From: Tetramitus jugosus
Taxonomy: Eukaryota; Heterolobosea; Eutetramitea; Acrasida; Vahlkampfiidae
DNA: 64,000 nucleotides
Direction: 5' to 3'
NCBI GenBank assembly: GCA_937625935.1
Contig: OW569391.1
Span: forward strand, 124,001-188,000
Position 1 is the first letter of the stretch, and every line of letters begins with the position of its first letter. The position numbers and the translations under genes were made by a program. The notes under the pieces are model-generated. The model was not told the DNA's origin, searched no databases, and saw nothing but the letters and a program-made list of their open reading frames with translations. Below are positions 50,162-61,095 of this stretch, piece by piece.

Positions 50162-51523
50162 TTGAGAGTACCAAAAAGTTCCGAATTAGATGTCACCGTA
50201 GACAGTTTCACAATTGAAATTTGTTCAGCTCTTTGCAGAGACACATGGTCAAGAATCATTGAATTTTGTGACACTCGAGAATGGTTGCAATTGAGTTACA
50301 CTTGCAAAGGAATCAATCAATTCAAAGTCAATCAATTGTTTGTGTTCAACAAGAAGAGAACACTAAAACGAACCTTGGACGATAAAGAAATTGAACATTG
50401 GCTTCGATTGAGCAAAGGAACACTGTTTAATGTTGACTTTAATGGGAGTCCGAATGTGAGAGATGAACATTTCCAGTATTTGCTTGGTATTCACACACTC
50501 GACATGGGTGGGTGCGATCAGCTCACAGATCGAGCTGTTCCTCATTTGACTGGCATTCATACTCTCCAAATGAGTGGCTGCACGAGAATTTCATTCAATG
50601 AATTTCATCATTTGACTGGCATTCACACACTCAAAATGAGTTCTTGCAAGGCAATTACAGACGATTCATTGACTCATTTGACCGGCATTCACACGCTTCA
50701 TTTGTCTTATTGCTATGGGATCACAGATGATGCATTTTCCCATTTGAAGGGTATTCACACACTCTGTATCATTGGTTGCAAGCAGATTACTAACCGTGCC
50801 TTCTCCCATTTGACTGGTATTCACACCCTTGATATGAGTTGTTGTACTCAAATCACAGACGGTGCGTTTTGTCATTTGAAGGGTGTTCATACACTTGATA
50901 TCAGTTATTGTTCTCAAATTACAGATCTGGCCTTTTCTCATTTGACGGGTATCCACACCCTTGATATGAGTGATTGCAATCAAATCACAGATGAAGCATT
51001 TGTTCATTTGAGGGGTATTCATACACTTGATATCAGTCGCTCCTGTCAAATTACAGACAACGCTTTTCATCATTTGGTTGGCATTCACACACTCAACATG
51101 AGTGGATGTAAGCAGATCACAGATCAAGCTTTTGCTTATTTGACTGGCATTCACTCTCTCAACATGAGTTTTTGTACGACAATTACATGCAACGCGTTTC
51201 CTCATCTGACTGGCATCCACACTCTCAAAATGAATGGTTGCAAGACCATTTCAAACAATGCATTTCCTCATTTGACAGGTATTCATACTCTTGATATCAG
51301 CTACTGTTCTCAAATCACAGATGAAGCCTTTCCTCATTTGACTGACATTCGTTCGCTCTCTATGAACGGATGCTCCCAAGAATCGATCACAGAGAAAGCA
51401 CTACTTCATTTGAAGAACCTTCGCAAACTCTCTTGGTATCGTAGTCTGCGCGATAAAAGTTTCATCGAGAAGGTCATTCAACATTGCGAATCAAATTCAA
51501 TAACACTTAGGGAAATGAAGTGA
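50162..51523 (+). CDS. F-box-like/LRR protein, tandem copy 3 (start unresolved)
   Basis: A third paralogue, up to 453 codons, with about fifteen repeats. Several are identical in protein sequence to copy 1 repeats (the run with TDEAFVHLRGIHTLDIS) and others to copy 2. The conserved F-box-like part has no ATG before it: the frame is open from a TAG at 50126 but begins with TTG at 50162, and the first in-frame ATG falls inside the repeats. Either a 5' exon is missed (a GTAG just before the conserved block could be an acceptor) or the copy has lost its start. The C-terminus ends LREMK instead of LLLE. Confidence 0.6.
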   Translation: MRVPKSSELDVTVDSFTIEICSALCRDTWSRIIEFCDTREWLQLSYTCKGINQFKVNQLFVFNKKRTLKRTLDDKEIEHWLRLSKGTLFNVDFNGSPNVRDEHFQYLLGIHTLDMGGCDQLTDRAVPHLTGIHTLQMSGCTRISFNEFHHLTGIHTLKMSSCKAITDDSLTHLTGIHTLHLSYCYGITDDAFSHLKGIHTLCIIGCKQITNRAFSHLTGIHTLDMSCCTQITDGAFCHLKGVHTLDISYCSQITDLAFSHLTGIHTLDMSDCNQITDEAFVHLRGIHTLDISRSCQITDNAFHHLVGIHTLNMSGCKQITDQAFAYLTGIHSLNMSFCTTITCNAFPHLTGIHTLKMNGCKTISNNAFPHLTGIHTLDISYCSQITDEAFPHLTDIRSLSMNGCSQESITEKALLHLKNLRKLSWYRSLRDKSFIEKVIQHCESNSITLREMK

Positions 51524-51662
51524 TAGCTACCAGCTCTCTTAGCACCCTGTCCATATTCTTCCGAAGAAGTTGTCAGCACTCGTGATGGATTGGAGTTCAA
51601 CACCAAGCAGGCAATACCTTTCAATCAAAACAAGTAAGCTAAAATCTTATCTACGAAGGCAC

Positions 51663-52328
51663 TTAGTGATATTTTTTATAAATATTATCCAATGCGACTC
51701 TCTTTTGCATTCTAAACCAATAGTCCATTAAATCAGGAATTGGCAACGAATACAGCAAACTGGTTCTTATCCTGTAATACGGAGAGGCTGCAATAGGTGC
51801 AAAACATGGGAAAAATTCACGCTCAAAAATCTCCTTGCATTCCTGATCTTGTTCCGATGTTTCACCATCATCAGAGTCACTCTTTCTTGTCGCAGCAGCC
51901 AATGTGCAATCCTGCCACTTGTTCAGTTGCTTACCACACGGAGAATGCATACCATGCAAATAACACAGTGCACACTTGATATGCGCATTGACCAGTGACC
52001 AATCCATCAAGTCTTGTGCATCAAGAATAGGATACTTTACTTTTACACTTGTTTCTTGAATTGCATCATCAGAAGAAGAAGAGCTTTCATCTGATGATGA
52101 TGATGATGACGGGACTCTTAGTTTTGGCATTGGAGGAATCTCAATTTCACATTGATTGTCAAGAACAGTGTCTTCAATGGAAGCCAAGAACTTTCTTGCT
52201 TTGAGAGTGTCTTTTGGGTTGTTTAGGATGGTTCTAGTGAAGACGGATGGTTTTTCCTTGGTGATGCTCGATTGAACATTGATCACATCATCGTTGTTAT
52301 CATTGCCATTGTTGTTGTTCGTCGTCAT
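51663..52328 (-). CDS. GCK-domain (cysteine-helix) protein
   Basis: A 221-residue protein from the ATG in MTTNNN. The N-terminal half is Asn/Ser/Asp-rich, with a poly-Ser/Asp tract. The C-terminal half carries CALCYLHGMHSPCGKQLNKWQDC and, after an acidic insert, ECKEIFEREFFPCFAPIAASPYY. This spacing (CxxC, CX9C, then a C...C..YY end) resembles the GCK domain, known mostly from plants and protists and related in shape to CHCH proteins of the mitochondrial intermembrane space. The acidic insert between the Cys helices is unusual. Function unknown. It is separated by 228 bp from the SIP5-type gene, with both on the minus strand. Confidence 0.6.
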   Translation of the reverse strand: MTTNNNNGNDNNDDVINVQSSITKEKPSVFTRTILNNPKDTLKARKFLASIEDTVLDNQCEIEIPPMPKLRVPSSSSSSDESSSSSDDAIQETSVKVKYPILDAQDLMDWSLVNAHIKCALCYLHGMHSPCGKQLNKWQDCTLAAATRKSDSDDGETSEQDQECKEIFEREFFPCFAPIAASPYYRIRTSLLYSLPIPDLMDYWFRMQKRVALDNIYKKYH

Positions 52329-52556
52329 TTTTTGTTGTGTTGTTTTTTGAAGCGGATAAATTACACACAGCATCGTGAATTCATGAATATTCTCTGAGCA
52401 GAGGTCTGAGATAGGCAGATGCAGTACAAACATGCCATTTGGTGCATGCTTGGACAAATAATTTATAAAAAGTAGTTTTTGGTTGGTGATTCGGAGTGGT
52501 GGAGGTCGCTTTGCTTTGGTGTTGAGAATAGCAACACCAAAGTACGACAACGATTG

Positions 52557-53885
52557 TCATATTCCATCCGACAGTTCTTCTTCTTCTTCATTCATTCCAC
52601 TTAGACTTAACTCCTTTTGGTATAGAGCTTCTTCTTCAAGAGCTGTTAAATCCTCTTGACTCATATTATGTACAGCAGTTCTCGTTAGCACATCTTCGCA
52701 TTCATCTGATGATATTGGATTCGGATCCATGAACGTTATTTCGAGATCATCTCCTTCATCACCATTGTTTGTCACTCGAGGAGTAAATGCACGAATAAAT
52801 ACATTGTCCAGTGAAACACCAACATCTTCTTCGCCGTCTTCTTCAAGATGAATACTAAAATGTTGTTCTTGATCACTGCTCGTATCGTTCAATTGAACGT
52901 CTCTGGTGCTTCCAGATACTTCATTTTCATGATTCCTAGTCTCTCTCATCTCTTCTTGTTCCCCGTGTTGCGCCTGTCGATCCACAACATCATGACTCCT
53001 CCTTCGAGTGACAGTAGTCTCTCTATGCGCCAATTGTAATTGATCCAAAATCTCCTGCTGTCTATTCACTTCTTCTTCTTGTTCGCGCAAAGAGAGTGCA
53101 ATCGCTCTTTCGAGCATCAATGTGTCAATATCTTCGTTTGTAGTAATCTGATCAGCTACATCACTCGGCACAAAATCATTCAACAATTCTCTTGCTTCCT
53201 GAGCAAGCCTCGATGTAGTTCTTGTTATCGTTGTTGTCGTTGCTTCTTGGGCATGACTCGACGAGTTGTTTGTTTGTTCTTCTTCCTGCTCTGTTATTAT
53301 ACGCTGTTGATTGGACAATAAGAATCGAGTCGTTCGATCATTGTCATTATAATCATAGTTATGACTACTGTTCAAACTATTGGCGCCATTTCGATCCTCT
53401 GCTTGATTGTCCGAAATTTCCCGTTGGTTCTGTAACTCTGCTTGTTCTCTTTGCATTTGTAAACGTAGCTCAATTACCTTTTGTTCTTCGATCCGTTCCT
53501 TCAACAGCTCATCCTCTGTTTTGGGACCTCTATAGATGACATGATATGGCTTAGTGTTACAAAAGGGACACAATGACTGGTTGGCCGCCGCACCACCTCC
53601 ACCACTGCTCTTCTTTGAAGGTTTCTTTACCTGAAAAAAACATTCGGAACAAATCGGTTGACCACAGCATGCAGAACGGTTGAGACCACCAAAATAAAAC
53701 ATCATACAAATGGGGCACTCATCTGTTCTTTCCACTTGATTCTCTAGTGGTGGAAAGAAGGGTGAAACTTTTTTGGAGAGGACCATGCGACGAAGTGTGT
53801 GAGCGTCCCATGCACAATGTGCATAAACACCGTGTGGTGCGAGAAGTTTTGGGTCAATCGTCTCTCTACTGTGATTCCTGCCCAT
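52557..53885 (-). CDS. SIP5-type RING/UIM protein
   Basis: A 442-residue protein. It opens MGRNHSRE, a possible N-myristoylation context (Gly2). Residues 17-45 (LLAPHGVYAHCAWDAHTLRRMVLSKKVSPFFPPL) and the zinc module (ECPICMMFY ... LNRSACCGQPICSECFFQV ... LCPFC) match yeast Sip5 and plant DA2-like RING proteins. A Glu/Gln coiled coil follows, then a ubiquitin-interacting motif (LERAIALSLREQEEEV) and acidic tails. The probable role is ubiquitin ligation or ubiquitin binding; Sip5 links Snf1 kinase with Reg1/Glc7 phosphatase. A second UIM-like helix (SQEDLTALEEEALYQKELSLS) lies near the end. Confidence 0.75.
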   Translation of the reverse strand: MGRNHSRETIDPKLLAPHGVYAHCAWDAHTLRRMVLSKKVSPFFPPLENQVERTDECPICMMFYFGGLNRSACCGQPICSECFFQVKKPSKKSSGGGGAAANQSLCPFCNTKPYHVIYRGPKTEDELLKERIEEQKVIELRLQMQREQAELQNQREISDNQAEDRNGANSLNSSHNYDYNDNDRTTRFLLSNQQRIITEQEEEQTNNSSSHAQEATTTTITRTTSRLAQEARELLNDFVPSDVADQITTNEDIDTLMLERAIALSLREQEEEVNRQQEILDQLQLAHRETTVTRRRSHDVVDRQAQHGEQEEMRETRNHENEVSGSTRDVQLNDTSSDQEQHFSIHLEEDGEEDVGVSLDNVFIRAFTPRVTNNGDEGDDLEITFMDPNPISSDECEDVLTRTAVHNMSQEDLTALEEEALYQKELSLSGMNEEEEELSDGI

Positions 53886-54212
53886 TGTTACTGTTGTTGT
53901 TGTTGTTTTTGTGTTTTGTTGTTGTGGTGCGGATGTTTTTTTCCGTCTTGAGTTAATTATTTGAAGGTGGGGGATTGTTTTGCTGATTGTGGAACAATGT
54001 CGTGAGAGTCACAAGGTTTGTGCAATTAGTTCAATATTCACTCACTTGCTCTTGTTGTGTTTTTTTGCGCCCCATCGGGTCGTGAGTTGGTGATCCTTTA
54101 AAAAAAACAGAGATGGCAAGTGAGAGCTTGACCGTCTTTGCCATTTTAAGAATACGAAATGAAGTGAAGTATTGTTAACTTTTATCGTGTGAAAAAGGTT
54201 CCAAGCAAACGA
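53886..54212. other. Intergenic, nothing recognised
   Basis: About 325 bp containing the SIP5-type leader (TTGTTG-rich on this strand) and the 3' end region of the GATA/F-box gene. No further feature is visible. Confidence 0.4.
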
Positions 54213-56977
54213 TTAACTGGACGATTGTATATCTTGTGTCAGTGACGTTGTTGCCTGTTGAGTTGATTCAAGAGTAGTTGGAGGAGTGGACGAAGGAGGC
54301 TGTTTCTGCCATTCATGTGCTACCTTGTCCATGACACAGACAAGCATCTTGGGATTCTTCTCCACGACATAAAATTTGAACATGAACTCAGCCTGTTGAA
54401 TATCATTAAAGTCTGTAATGTGGCGCCGCGCCTGGAACAGCTTTTTCCAATTCAATTGACTCTCGGAACACATGGTTCCTTGGGTGTATGTCTTTAGATT
54501 GTCGCGATGAATTCCCCATTGCTTATCGTACAGATTCATCCACAGTCGATGATCATTGGTCAATTGATTCCACTTTTTACAGACAGACATGCAAGAATAA
54601 AGACTCTTCACATCTAGGAACATCATCAGATAAGCCATTGTGTCAGGTGCTAAAAATTGATGAATTGGATGAGCGTCACGACTCGTCATCATCAAAGACC
54701 GAACACCACCATCTTGCGGGTACAAGTGCTTTGATCGATCCATTTTCAATATCTGACACTGGACCAATGCATTTTCCTGATCCATCTTTTGTCTCTTATT
54801 GGCCTCATCATCTCCACTCTTTGAACCATCGTCCAATTGTGATTGACTTCGCTTCAATGAAGCGCGATCACTACCAAATATCCGATGAAACAACTCATCC
54901 GACTGAGAAGAGTAGTCTGATCCTGGTTCTCTCACATCCGTCACTTGTTTCGCATAATACGATCCAAAGAATCCTGTTCGACGCTCCACTTCATCATCCA
55001 AATCGTCTTCCATTGAGTCCTTTCGATAGGAATGATCATGACGCATCAATTTTTTGCCTGTTGCGCCCTGGTGAGAACGAGAAACAGAAGCACCTACATT
55101 CTTTGGCACAGATCTCGACTTGGTGGACAACCGTGGTGATTTTTTGCCCTTTTTAGACACTGAACCTCTCCGTGGCGTCGTTGGTGGCTTTTTCGATGAT
55201 GATACCGACCGATGTTGAAGCTCTGACGACACATGAAACACAGTTTCCGTAGACTTGGACGGAACCGCGCCTTTTCTTACTCCGCCCTTTTTATTTCCCC
55301 GCCGTCGGCCCGCCAATTCATCCGTTTCGTTTGGGTGTATTGCATCGAAATCAAATTCGCCATTCACATCATCGTCATCATCATGATAATCATCATCTCC
55401 TTCGTCATGTGCGTCTCCTGATATACTTGCGTCCTGTGATGCTCCTCCGACTCCACAACGCGTTGTCATCACGCATGAAGAAGAAAACAATGATTGTTGT
55501 TGTGACAATTCATCACTCATGTCATCACTCTCCTCGTCAGTGGAGCTCTCTTCAGTGTCGGACACAATCTCTAGAAAACTTTGTTTGCCTGGTACTGCAC
55601 CAGTCTCAGGATCCAGTGTGATCGTTCCCAGAGAGTACTTTAAACCACATGCATTACAAAGTGTTCCTGTTCCCAATGGTCCTTTTCTCCACACCGGAGT
55701 TTTGATTACTCCGCAGTTGGAACAAATCTTTCGACCGGTTTTGCCGCTCTTTTTGAGTCGAAGTGGCTTACCATGAGAGATTGGTTCTTCAGTTGAGGCA
55801 TGAGAAGATGAAATGGATGATTTTCCTGATGATTTTCGCTTATTTGCTTGTTGTTGTTGTTTGCTTGTAGGTGTAGTAATGGTAGGGTGCTGTTGTTGTG
55901 GTGCGATGAGATTGGAACTTGTTGTTTGTAAAGCATTTGTTGCTATTGTATTCATATTCATATGGTTACTAGTATTTGTATTGTTGTTGTTGTTGTTGAT
56001 TGAGAATGGTGTTGCTACAGTCACACTTGTATTCAATGTTGGTAGTTGTTGTTGTTTTTGTATTGTTTCAGTTAAAACATGGCTCATATTGTCATTATTG
56101 TGCACTGTTGTTGTTGGTGTATGATGTGTGAGCACAGGAGCTATTACTGTGGTAGAGGTACTCGTAGTAGTGGTAGTGTCTGCAGCAGTGGTGGTTGTCG
56201 CTGTTGCTGGTAATATTGGCTGCTGTTGTAGTGCGTAATTTTGTGTGGATAGGAGAATAGTCGGAGAAAATGACGAGGAGGGAAGAGAAGGGCTCGTTGG
56301 GTGTGTTGTTGCGGTGGAGCTTGTTGTTGTAGTAGCCATTGCTGGTCGTTGTTCTTGTTGCTGTTGCGGTTGTACAATTGAACTTGGTGTTGTTGGCTGC
56401 AACTGTGCTTGTTGTTGTTGTTGGAGCGCAGGGGAAGGAGTCGTTGCTAGGAGCTGTTTGCCTCTGTTATCTAAAAGCATTTTCCCCTGCGACCATTTGA
56501 GACCGCAGGCGTTGCAAAGCGTCTATGTTCATACCAGGGAAAAGTTTTTACACACAATACAAAAAAAACCACGTGTAACGCAGCGTTCGGTGTGAGTCAT
56601 CATCGGAGTTTAACAACAATAAAAAAACCAAAACGAATTCCCGACAGAAAGCTTTTTGGCGGTGAGCTAAATAGCAAAAAACAACATACCTTTGGTCCAG
56701 CTGGTCCTCTGCGCCAAACAGGTGAAGTTCTCACCGCACAATTCGTGCATCCTTGTTGTACATGATGATCTTCTTTTGCTAATACAGTTGTTGTTGTGGT
56801 AAAAACTTGGCTACTGCGACTGACTGAAGTTGCTGCTGTAGCTATTGCTTCTTCTTTTGTTGATGATGATATCATTTGTTGTTGTAGTTGCTGTTGTGTT
56901 TGTTGTTGTTGCAGCAGTGGTGAGAATTCTTTTCTGCTGTGGTTTGCGCCCATTTCGGCCGTGTCTGACGATACCAT
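54213..56977 (-). CDS. Double GATA zinc finger/F-box fusion protein
   Basis: Exons 56977-56690 and 56522-54213 join inside the first zinc finger ([13 protein letters not shown]), with a 167-nt intron; 865 residues. Finger 1 is [35 protein letters not shown]-type and finger 2 [33 protein letters not shown]-type, both CX2C-(17 or 18)-CX2C GATA fingers. Between them lie about 250 residues of Gln/Thr-rich low complexity. An acidic then basic region follows, and near the C-terminus an F-box (LAPDTMAYLMMFLDVKSLYSCMSVCKKWNQLTNDHRLWMNLY). GATA fingers bind DNA; the F-box implies Skp1 recruitment, suggesting targeted ubiquitination at chromatin. Splicing is required to make finger 1. N-terminal MGANHSRK at residue 9 is an internal alternative start. 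Confidence 0.8.
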
Positions 56978-58024
56978 GACTACTATTTGCTTTTTCTTTT
57001 TATGGTGTTATTGTAAGTTGGTTGTTATTGGTTCGTTTTGTTATTATTGTACAGTTGGGAATATAGTACAAAAATCTCTCTCTGTGTGTATTGAAGGTTG
57101 TTGTATAATGTGACACAAAATGGTTGTTGTTTGTTTGTGTGGTGGGGTTGCAGGTATGAAATTGTGTTGTTCTTCTGTTTCTTTGAACAAAAAAATTTTT
57201 CTTGTTCCAGAGGAATTCGAATGATCTTGGCAGATTTGTGGTTGGAGCCACGCGTCTCCTTTCGCACCTGGAGGTCTATTTTTTGCATCCAAGATTCTTC
57301 TATTTTGGATTGGGTAATGAATGAATACAACCACAGAGCTCTACCAATTTCAAAGTGATCACATCCATCATAAGTGACTCACTTTCAAATGGTCCATGAT
57401 GCTTGGCAGTTAGGTCCAGCCGCTGAATGTTACAATTTGGCGCCAAATTCCCTCTACGGAAAAAAAATCCACTTTTTCAGAATGAGCCAAATAAATTCGC
57501 TTCCCTCAGTCTCTCTTCCATATTCTGTAAGAAGGTTTCTTAACACCGATGATAAAGATTGAAATCCAAAATGAGTCAGACATTTTTTCCCACGACATAT
57601 CTTACACCTATTGCAGAATCGATCAAACCTGTCCACTCACTGCATCCCAAAGTTGTAATGGTGGAATATTGAGGGAATGATCCTCTTACTACTTTCCACA
57701 ATCTCTTGAACACACACATTAGAGACGAAGTTACAAGTTCGATTGTCAAAAATGACCCTACGAAGATATTGTCGAAACAATTTTGAGAACTCAACAGCGT
57801 GCAATGTAATCTGGAGGCCTACTTGCCTACCGATATCCAATTCATCTCAGACGATGAATTGTTATCAAAGTGGAGTGTGTTGGTCTTATATTCAGAGGCT
57901 TTAATAGGGCCGTCAGAATTTTCTTTTCAACATGGATTCTAGAAAGAGAATTGAATGCAAAAGATATTACATTGGATGGATTTATTCATCAAGGAACTCG
58001 ATGTTTTTTGTATGAGTCCTGTAG
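56978..58024. other. Intergenic to mobile-element edge, nothing firm
   Basis: About 1 kb with only short open frames on either strand, none with protein-like motifs. The right part (from about 57850) gives interrupted coding-like fragments in shifting frames (e.g. GFIHQGTRCFLYESC) just upstream of the transposase relic, and may be its decayed N-terminal zinc-binding region. The left edge of the element could not be fixed; no terminal inverted repeat was recognised. Confidence 0.3.
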
Positions 58025-59826
58025 TTGACCCAAAAACTCCGGCTGTCGGGTCACACAGTCATTGTCAGAGTACACATAAACAAACTCGCAAAGAAACACT
58101 TCAATAAGAAAGGCAAGTGCACCGTAGCAAAGCACAATCGCCATCCTAGGTTTCTCTCACCAAGAACCAATTATTGTATGTATGGCAGTCATGCAAAGAT
58201 ACAGTGCAAGACAAGTACACCAAAGACTACCTACGGAAAAGCGCCAAGAAATTAGAGAGAAAATTACATCATCATCAGTATTGCCTAAACAGATTTACGA
58301 TTGCTATCTGAATGATGTTGATATAACAAAGCTTGATGATGAAGTTGGAAAATTGATAAATGTTCCCTCTCTTAAAGCAATACAAAATGTTAAGAAATCG
58401 GTAGATAATAGCCATGAACAATATGAACTAATGATTTCTGAGATGATTAAGCAACACAAGGGTGATAGAAAATTTATGAGAGGAATTAATCTCGGACCTG
58501 ATTCAATATTATTCTCTGTTCGGAATGATGACTCAAACTTGAAAAAGAGAGAGTAACGGTTGAATACGATACGACATTTGAGTTGGGAGACCCTTACTTC
58601 AGCTATATCACCCTACCTAATATTTTTACTACCAATCATCCCAATTTTTATGGACCAGCCATCATTCATACAACCAAAACAGGTTTATGCCACTCACAAT
58701 TCTTCTTGGCTCTCAAAAGTCTGAACGCTAAAATTTTTTCAATTGGTACTGACCAAGAGCAAGCAATTTGTTCTTCCATAACATCAGAGTTCCCACATGC
58801 ATTGCATTTGGTATGTTGGAGACATTTTCAAGATAATATCCAAAGAAAACTAAAAGAATTGAAGGTCGATAACGAAAAGATAGAGTCAGTTGTAACTTTG
58901 TTATTAGGAAGGGGTGATGATAAAGGAATTTTAGAGTGCTCTACAAAGCAGGAATTGACCACAGCCTGGCCTAAATTTGAGGTCATTCAGAACCACATGC
59001 TTCACACCAGAAAATTGGTGAAGGTGTCATTGGCAGAAGAGTTGGAGGATGAATCAAACTGCGAAGAAGAATCCAATTTAACTGTTCAAATGGCTCTGAC
59101 TGATGATTTTAAACAAGAATTGAAGAATGAAACAAAAATGAATTCTGTGATCATTGAGCGCGTACGCCAAACAGCAAATTTTGTCAAATCACAGTGAAAC
59201 TGTAGAAATTGGTTCTTCAAAATCCAAAAGTTCTTGGATGGTTCCAGACTTGAATGGTGATCACTCAAGACAAGTCATTGAAAAGGACTATGCACTCAAA
59301 TGTCTTGGTGTTAATTGTAAAGATTGGAAGTTATGTGGTGATGTGGTTGCTGTCGCCTTCAAGTATGATAAGATGAGCAAAATCAAAGCAATGTTTCGAA
59401 AGCGAAGAAATATGATGCAAGTATTACATGGTACTCCTTCAACTTGCACTGTTGATCATGTTAAGTCAGGGAAGAAGAAAGGTTCAAAAAAGAAAAAACA
59501 GAACGAACTACCTTCCAGAAAAAGAACAAGAAGTGATGGATGAATTCCTTGAAACAAAGAAAAAAACAAATGAAGTGGAGAATAATCAAGTTGAAGGTGT
59601 TGAGGAAAATGAAGGAAATATACAGAAATTACGGAGATCAAAAAGAAACAGAAAAGCTACAATACATCGTTATCGTGATTATGTTGAAAATGGGATGGTA
59701 GCAAAACCTCATCACAGAAGATGAATTAGATGATCAAGAATGTGATGTCTGCGGTAATGTTGGAATGTTAGTTATTTGTGATGGATGTGGTAAAGGATAT
59801 CATGGACGATGTCATACCTCGGATTG
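58025..59826 (+). pseudogene. Decayed MULE-like transposase with PHD finger
   Basis: Pieces of one protein lie in different frames: about 58182-58556, 58583-59197, 59200-59543, 59500-59724 and 59724-59826, with stops and frame changes between them. The central piece has IGTDQEQAICSSITSEFPHALHLVCWRHFQDNIQRKL, the D...H...C.wH pattern of MULE-type DDE transposases. Next comes a basic, Lys-rich linker. The last piece encodes ECDVCGNVGMLVICDGCGKGYHGRCH, a PHD-type zinc finger ended by TGA. Some gaps could be introns, but the density of breaks favours a pseudogene. No other copy is in this window. Confidence 0.65.
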
Positions 59827-59879
59827 ATTCTGTTCCTGAAGGATTGGTTTTGTCAAAAATGTTAATAAAAAAATCAACG

Positions 59880-60720
59880 TTCATCAATTCCAACATGGAA
59901 TTCCATCCCGTTGATTAGGATCACCCATATTGAGTGCCGCCCCTTTGTCCAGTCTATCGAAGTAGAGACTAAGTCAGGAAGGCCTCAAACAAAAGAACAA
60001 GAAAGTGTAGTTCGAGACTACTCCAATGTCACCTTTGGTCCAAGCAAGATGGTTTCCAATTCCAAGGTTATTCATTGGGCAGATGAGTCATTCCACGAAT
60101 GACTCTGATCCCAGGGTTAGAAAGATCTCGGTGGTGGGTTCCGAGGAGTAATTTGTTTGTGGGTATGAAGTACTTGGTGAACCTGAATCGGTTATGCTCG
60201 GGTCAACAGTGTCTTGACCCGTCGACAAAATTGTAGATGTCGAAAAGTTCAACAATTATGCTGATGCAAGGAGTTTTATTCATGAAATATCGTCCTCTGC
60301 TGGTTCTACTGTCACCACCATCACAGGCGTTTCAACTCCAGTATCGACTGATGATGTTTCGACTGCTCTTGTCTCTGATTCTACGATCCTTAAAGCGACG
60401 GACAGTGGTTCTAATGAACAATCAATCCTCCTACAGTGACTGTCGATCACATCAAGTACATCAAAGGTGAATGTAATTGTATTGGATTGTCGGTCCTTTC
60501 AACCAGAGAGTACAATTCTTTGAAAGGATCCTCTTCACGTTTGTCTGAATTTGAAAGGCAGGTCTGTAAGAACCAATAAAAGTTCTATCGACTCTTGACT
60601 TCTCTGTGATCGGAAGATCTGTTGATCTTCTACAACGAAAAGAGGTACACTCTAACAAAGTCACAAGACCAACAGTTGAATTTGAATCAACTAGCAAAGG
60701 CGGTCACTCTAGGCAAGTCG
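59880..60720 (+). pseudogene. Coding-like relics of unknown origin
   Basis: Short coding-like fragments in shifting frames with no common start: 59911-60102; about 60234-60440, which reads in the GTA GAT GTC GAA frame as a Ser/Thr/Val-rich peptide; about 60431-60580, reading VTVDHIKYIKGECNCIGLSVL; and a further stretch near 60610-60720. They probably come from a mobile element, perhaps the same one as the transposase relic, but I recognise no family. Confidence 0.35.
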
Positions 60721-61095
60721 ACGCTCCTTGGGAGGAGGAGAGACGTCTGGTTCTTGGTTGATCTAACTTGAATCAAATGACCTCTTAGCCCAGAGCTGCT
60801 TTGGACCAGATTCTTGTTGCGCACTGTTCAGATGTGATTTGATTTCATCCATCTTCTTACCTCGAAGACAAGAAACGTGCTCTCTTGCACATGGATAAAT
60901 GGCATCACCATGGATTGCGACAGCTTCTTTCTGTCCCATGACTGGTACGCTGGCAGACAGTATGCGTACTTTTGAAAATCAATGCCATCTGCAAAGTTGA
61001 CTGTAATATTGCAACGGCAAAAGTTATTTGACTGATTTTTATTCGGGAATTGACATCCTTCTTGAATCTCATGACTCCACAATACGACAGTAAGT
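60721..61095. other. Intergenic, nothing recognised
   Basis: Sequence between the relic zone and the convergent kinase gene. No frame or RNA gene stands out. Confidence 0.35.

Noticed and set aside
47203-51523. The repeated ~69-bp units as a CRISPR-like or satellite array
   Set aside because: The period matches a 23-residue protein repeat in one frame with variable codons; there are no unique spacers of fixed length.
57000-57840. Several 60-100 codon frames on both strands
   Set aside because: They overlap one another without protein-like composition; no RNA gene could be recognised either.
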